Shown here: piece by piece, positions 6,755 to 7,620 of the stretch
Layout: every line of letters begins with the position of its first letter
Numbering within the stretch: position 1 is the stretch's first letter
Source: an uncultured Chloroflexota bacterium
GTDB lineage: Bacteria; Chloroflexota; Limnocylindria; Limnocylindrales; Limnocylindraceae
Length of the DNA: 7,620 nt
Assembly: GCA_903851225.1 (NCBI GenBank)
Contig: CAINNT010000009.1
Span: forward strand, 1 to 7,620
Reading direction: 5' to 3'
Notes under the pieces: generated by a model
The model's input: the letters and a program-made list of their open reading frames with translations, nothing else
Database searches by the model: none
What the model was told of the DNA's origin: nothing
Program-made: the position numbers and the translations under genes

Positions 6755-7620
6755 GCGGCACGCTCCAGTCGTTCAGCAGCCCGAAGCTTTGCGCTGCGAC
6801 TCCGTGGGTTTGCAGCAATCTCTTCTTCGCTGGCAGTTGTTGGGTGCTTTGTGATGACGCGAAGCGTTGCGCGATTGTTGCAGGTACAGACAGGCACCCG
6901 TGGCGGGCAGATGCACTCGCGTGCAGCGGCAGCAAACGCCTGCTTCACGATTCGATCTTCGAGCGAGTGATACGTGAGCACCACGATTCGTCCACCCACG
7001 CGCAGGGCAGCAATTGCCGCGGAGAGCGCAGTCGCAAGTGCAGTCAACTCGTCGTTGACTACGATGCGCAGCGCTTGGAAGACACGGGTAGCGGGATGGA
7101 TGCGCGAGGGTGGGCCATAGCGCTTCGGCACGCTCCCCTCGACCAGTGCCGCGAGCGCCTCTGCGGTCGTGATTGGCGCACTTGCCCGCGCCGCAACAAT
7201 GGCTCGCGCGATCTTTGCTGCGTGTGGCTCTTCGCCGTAGTCACGAAACATCCGCTCGAGATCTGCAGCGCTCGCGTGCGCGATCAGATCCGCGGCTGAC
7301 TCACCGGCTCGCTTGTCGAAACGAAGATCTAGTAGGCCACCCGCCCGAATGCCAAATCCGCGCTCGCGATCAACCAGTTGGTCCGAGGAGAGGCCAAGAT
7401 CAAAGTAGACTCCGTCGACTTCGCTGAACCCCGCCTCCGTAATCGCGCGTGCAAGATGCGCGCTGCTTCCGTGGAACGTTGAGAGGCGCTCACCGAAACC
7501 TGCGAGTCGAGTGCGGCTCATCGCAATGGCACCGCCATCTGCATCGATGCCGAGCAGGAGCCCGCGTGGGCCTGACGCTTCAAGAACCGCTTCGGCGTGT
7601 CCGCCACCGCCGAGATTAGA
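6751..7620 (-). CDS. rsmH: 16S rRNA (cytosine(1402)-N(4))-methyltransferase RsmH, N-terminus cut by window edge
   Basis: RsmH (MraW) uses S-adenosylmethionine to methylate N4 of C1402 in the decoding centre of 16S rRNA and is the usual neighbour of ftsL. The reading frame is open to the right edge, giving 289 residues of an expected 310 or so, so roughly 20-25 N-terminal residues are outside. Counting from the edge, the cofactor site GGGGH is at 4-8, GIDAD at 24-28, DLGLSSDQL at 74-82, HPATR at 175-179, YHSLEDR at 217-223, a cysteine cluster (Cys 236, 238, 245, 247) and NPRSRSAKLR at 271-280; all are RsmH hallmarks. An internal ATG at 7521 is not the start, because it would remove the cofactor-binding loop that is encoded in frame upstream. 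The residues before GGGGH read SNL, where the family usually has ATL or GTL. The stop codon overlaps the ftsL start. Confidence 0.96.
   Translation of the reverse strand, partial: SNLGGGGHAEAVLEASGPRGLLLGIDADGGAIAMSRTRLAGFGERLSTFHGSSAHLARAITEAGFSEVDGVYFDLGLSSDQLVDRERGFGIRAGGLLDLRFDKRAGESAADLIAHASAADLERMFRDYGEEPHAAKIARAIVAARASAPITTAEALAALVEGSVPKRYGPPSRIHPATRVFQALRIVVNDELTALATALSAAIAALRVGGRIVVLTYHSLEDRIVKQAFAAAARECICPPRVPVCTCNNRATLRVITKHPTTASEEEIAANPRSRSAKLRAAERLERAA
6763..6766 (-). promoter_or_regulatory. Shine-Dalgarno of the ftsL-like gene inside rsmH
   Basis: GGAG lies 8 bases upstream of the ATG at 6754, within the last codons of rsmH. It supports the ATGA-overlap start and so the unusually long N-terminal tail of the FtsL-like protein. 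Confidence 0.6.

Noticed and set aside
6556..7299. A 247-codon open frame on the plus strand opposite ftsL and rsmH
   Set aside because: It spans two well-supported minus-strand genes, has no motif or membrane pattern, and has shadow-like composition.

Overview
This window is a contiguous stretch of a bacterial division and cell wall (dcw) cluster, read entirely on the minus strand. In transcription order, from high to low coordinates, it holds rsmH (5' end cut by the window edge), an ftsL-like gene, ftsI (class B penicillin-binding protein), murF, mraY, murD, and the first 96 codons of ftsW, which runs off the left edge. There is no intergenic DNA of any size. Every junction is either an abutment (ftsL/ftsI) or a 1- to 4-base stop/start overlap, so the block looks like one translationally coupled operon. 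No promoter, terminator, RNA gene, mobile element or CRISPR array was seen, and no stretch over 300 bases lacks a gene.

The organism is a bacterium that makes murein, with moderately high G+C (roughly 60% by eye). The motif style and the long basic cytoplasmic tails on FtsL and FtsW suggest a Gram-positive-like or Chloroflexota-type lineage. I lean weakly to Chloroflexota from remembered MurD motif variants, but the window holds no taxonomic marker gene and this is only inference.

The products work together. RsmH methylates 16S rRNA. The FtsL-like protein, FtsI and FtsW belong to the septal peptidoglycan machine. MurD and MurF are cytoplasmic amino-acid ligases on the UDP-MurNAc-peptide pathway. 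MraY moves the finished pentapeptide precursor onto the lipid carrier to make lipid I.

The main departure from the textbook order is that murE, normally between ftsI and murF, is missing: the ftsI stop codon overlaps the murF start codon. Just upstream of that junction, in the ftsI 3' end, lies a perfect 11-bp GC-rich inverted repeat. Other points are a GTG start for mraY chosen by overlap and Shine-Dalgarno evidence, a murD start without a well-placed Shine-Dalgarno, and substitutions at usually conserved MurD and MurF positions. I see no undescribed system here; this is mostly core cell-envelope DNA with a few clade-type oddities.
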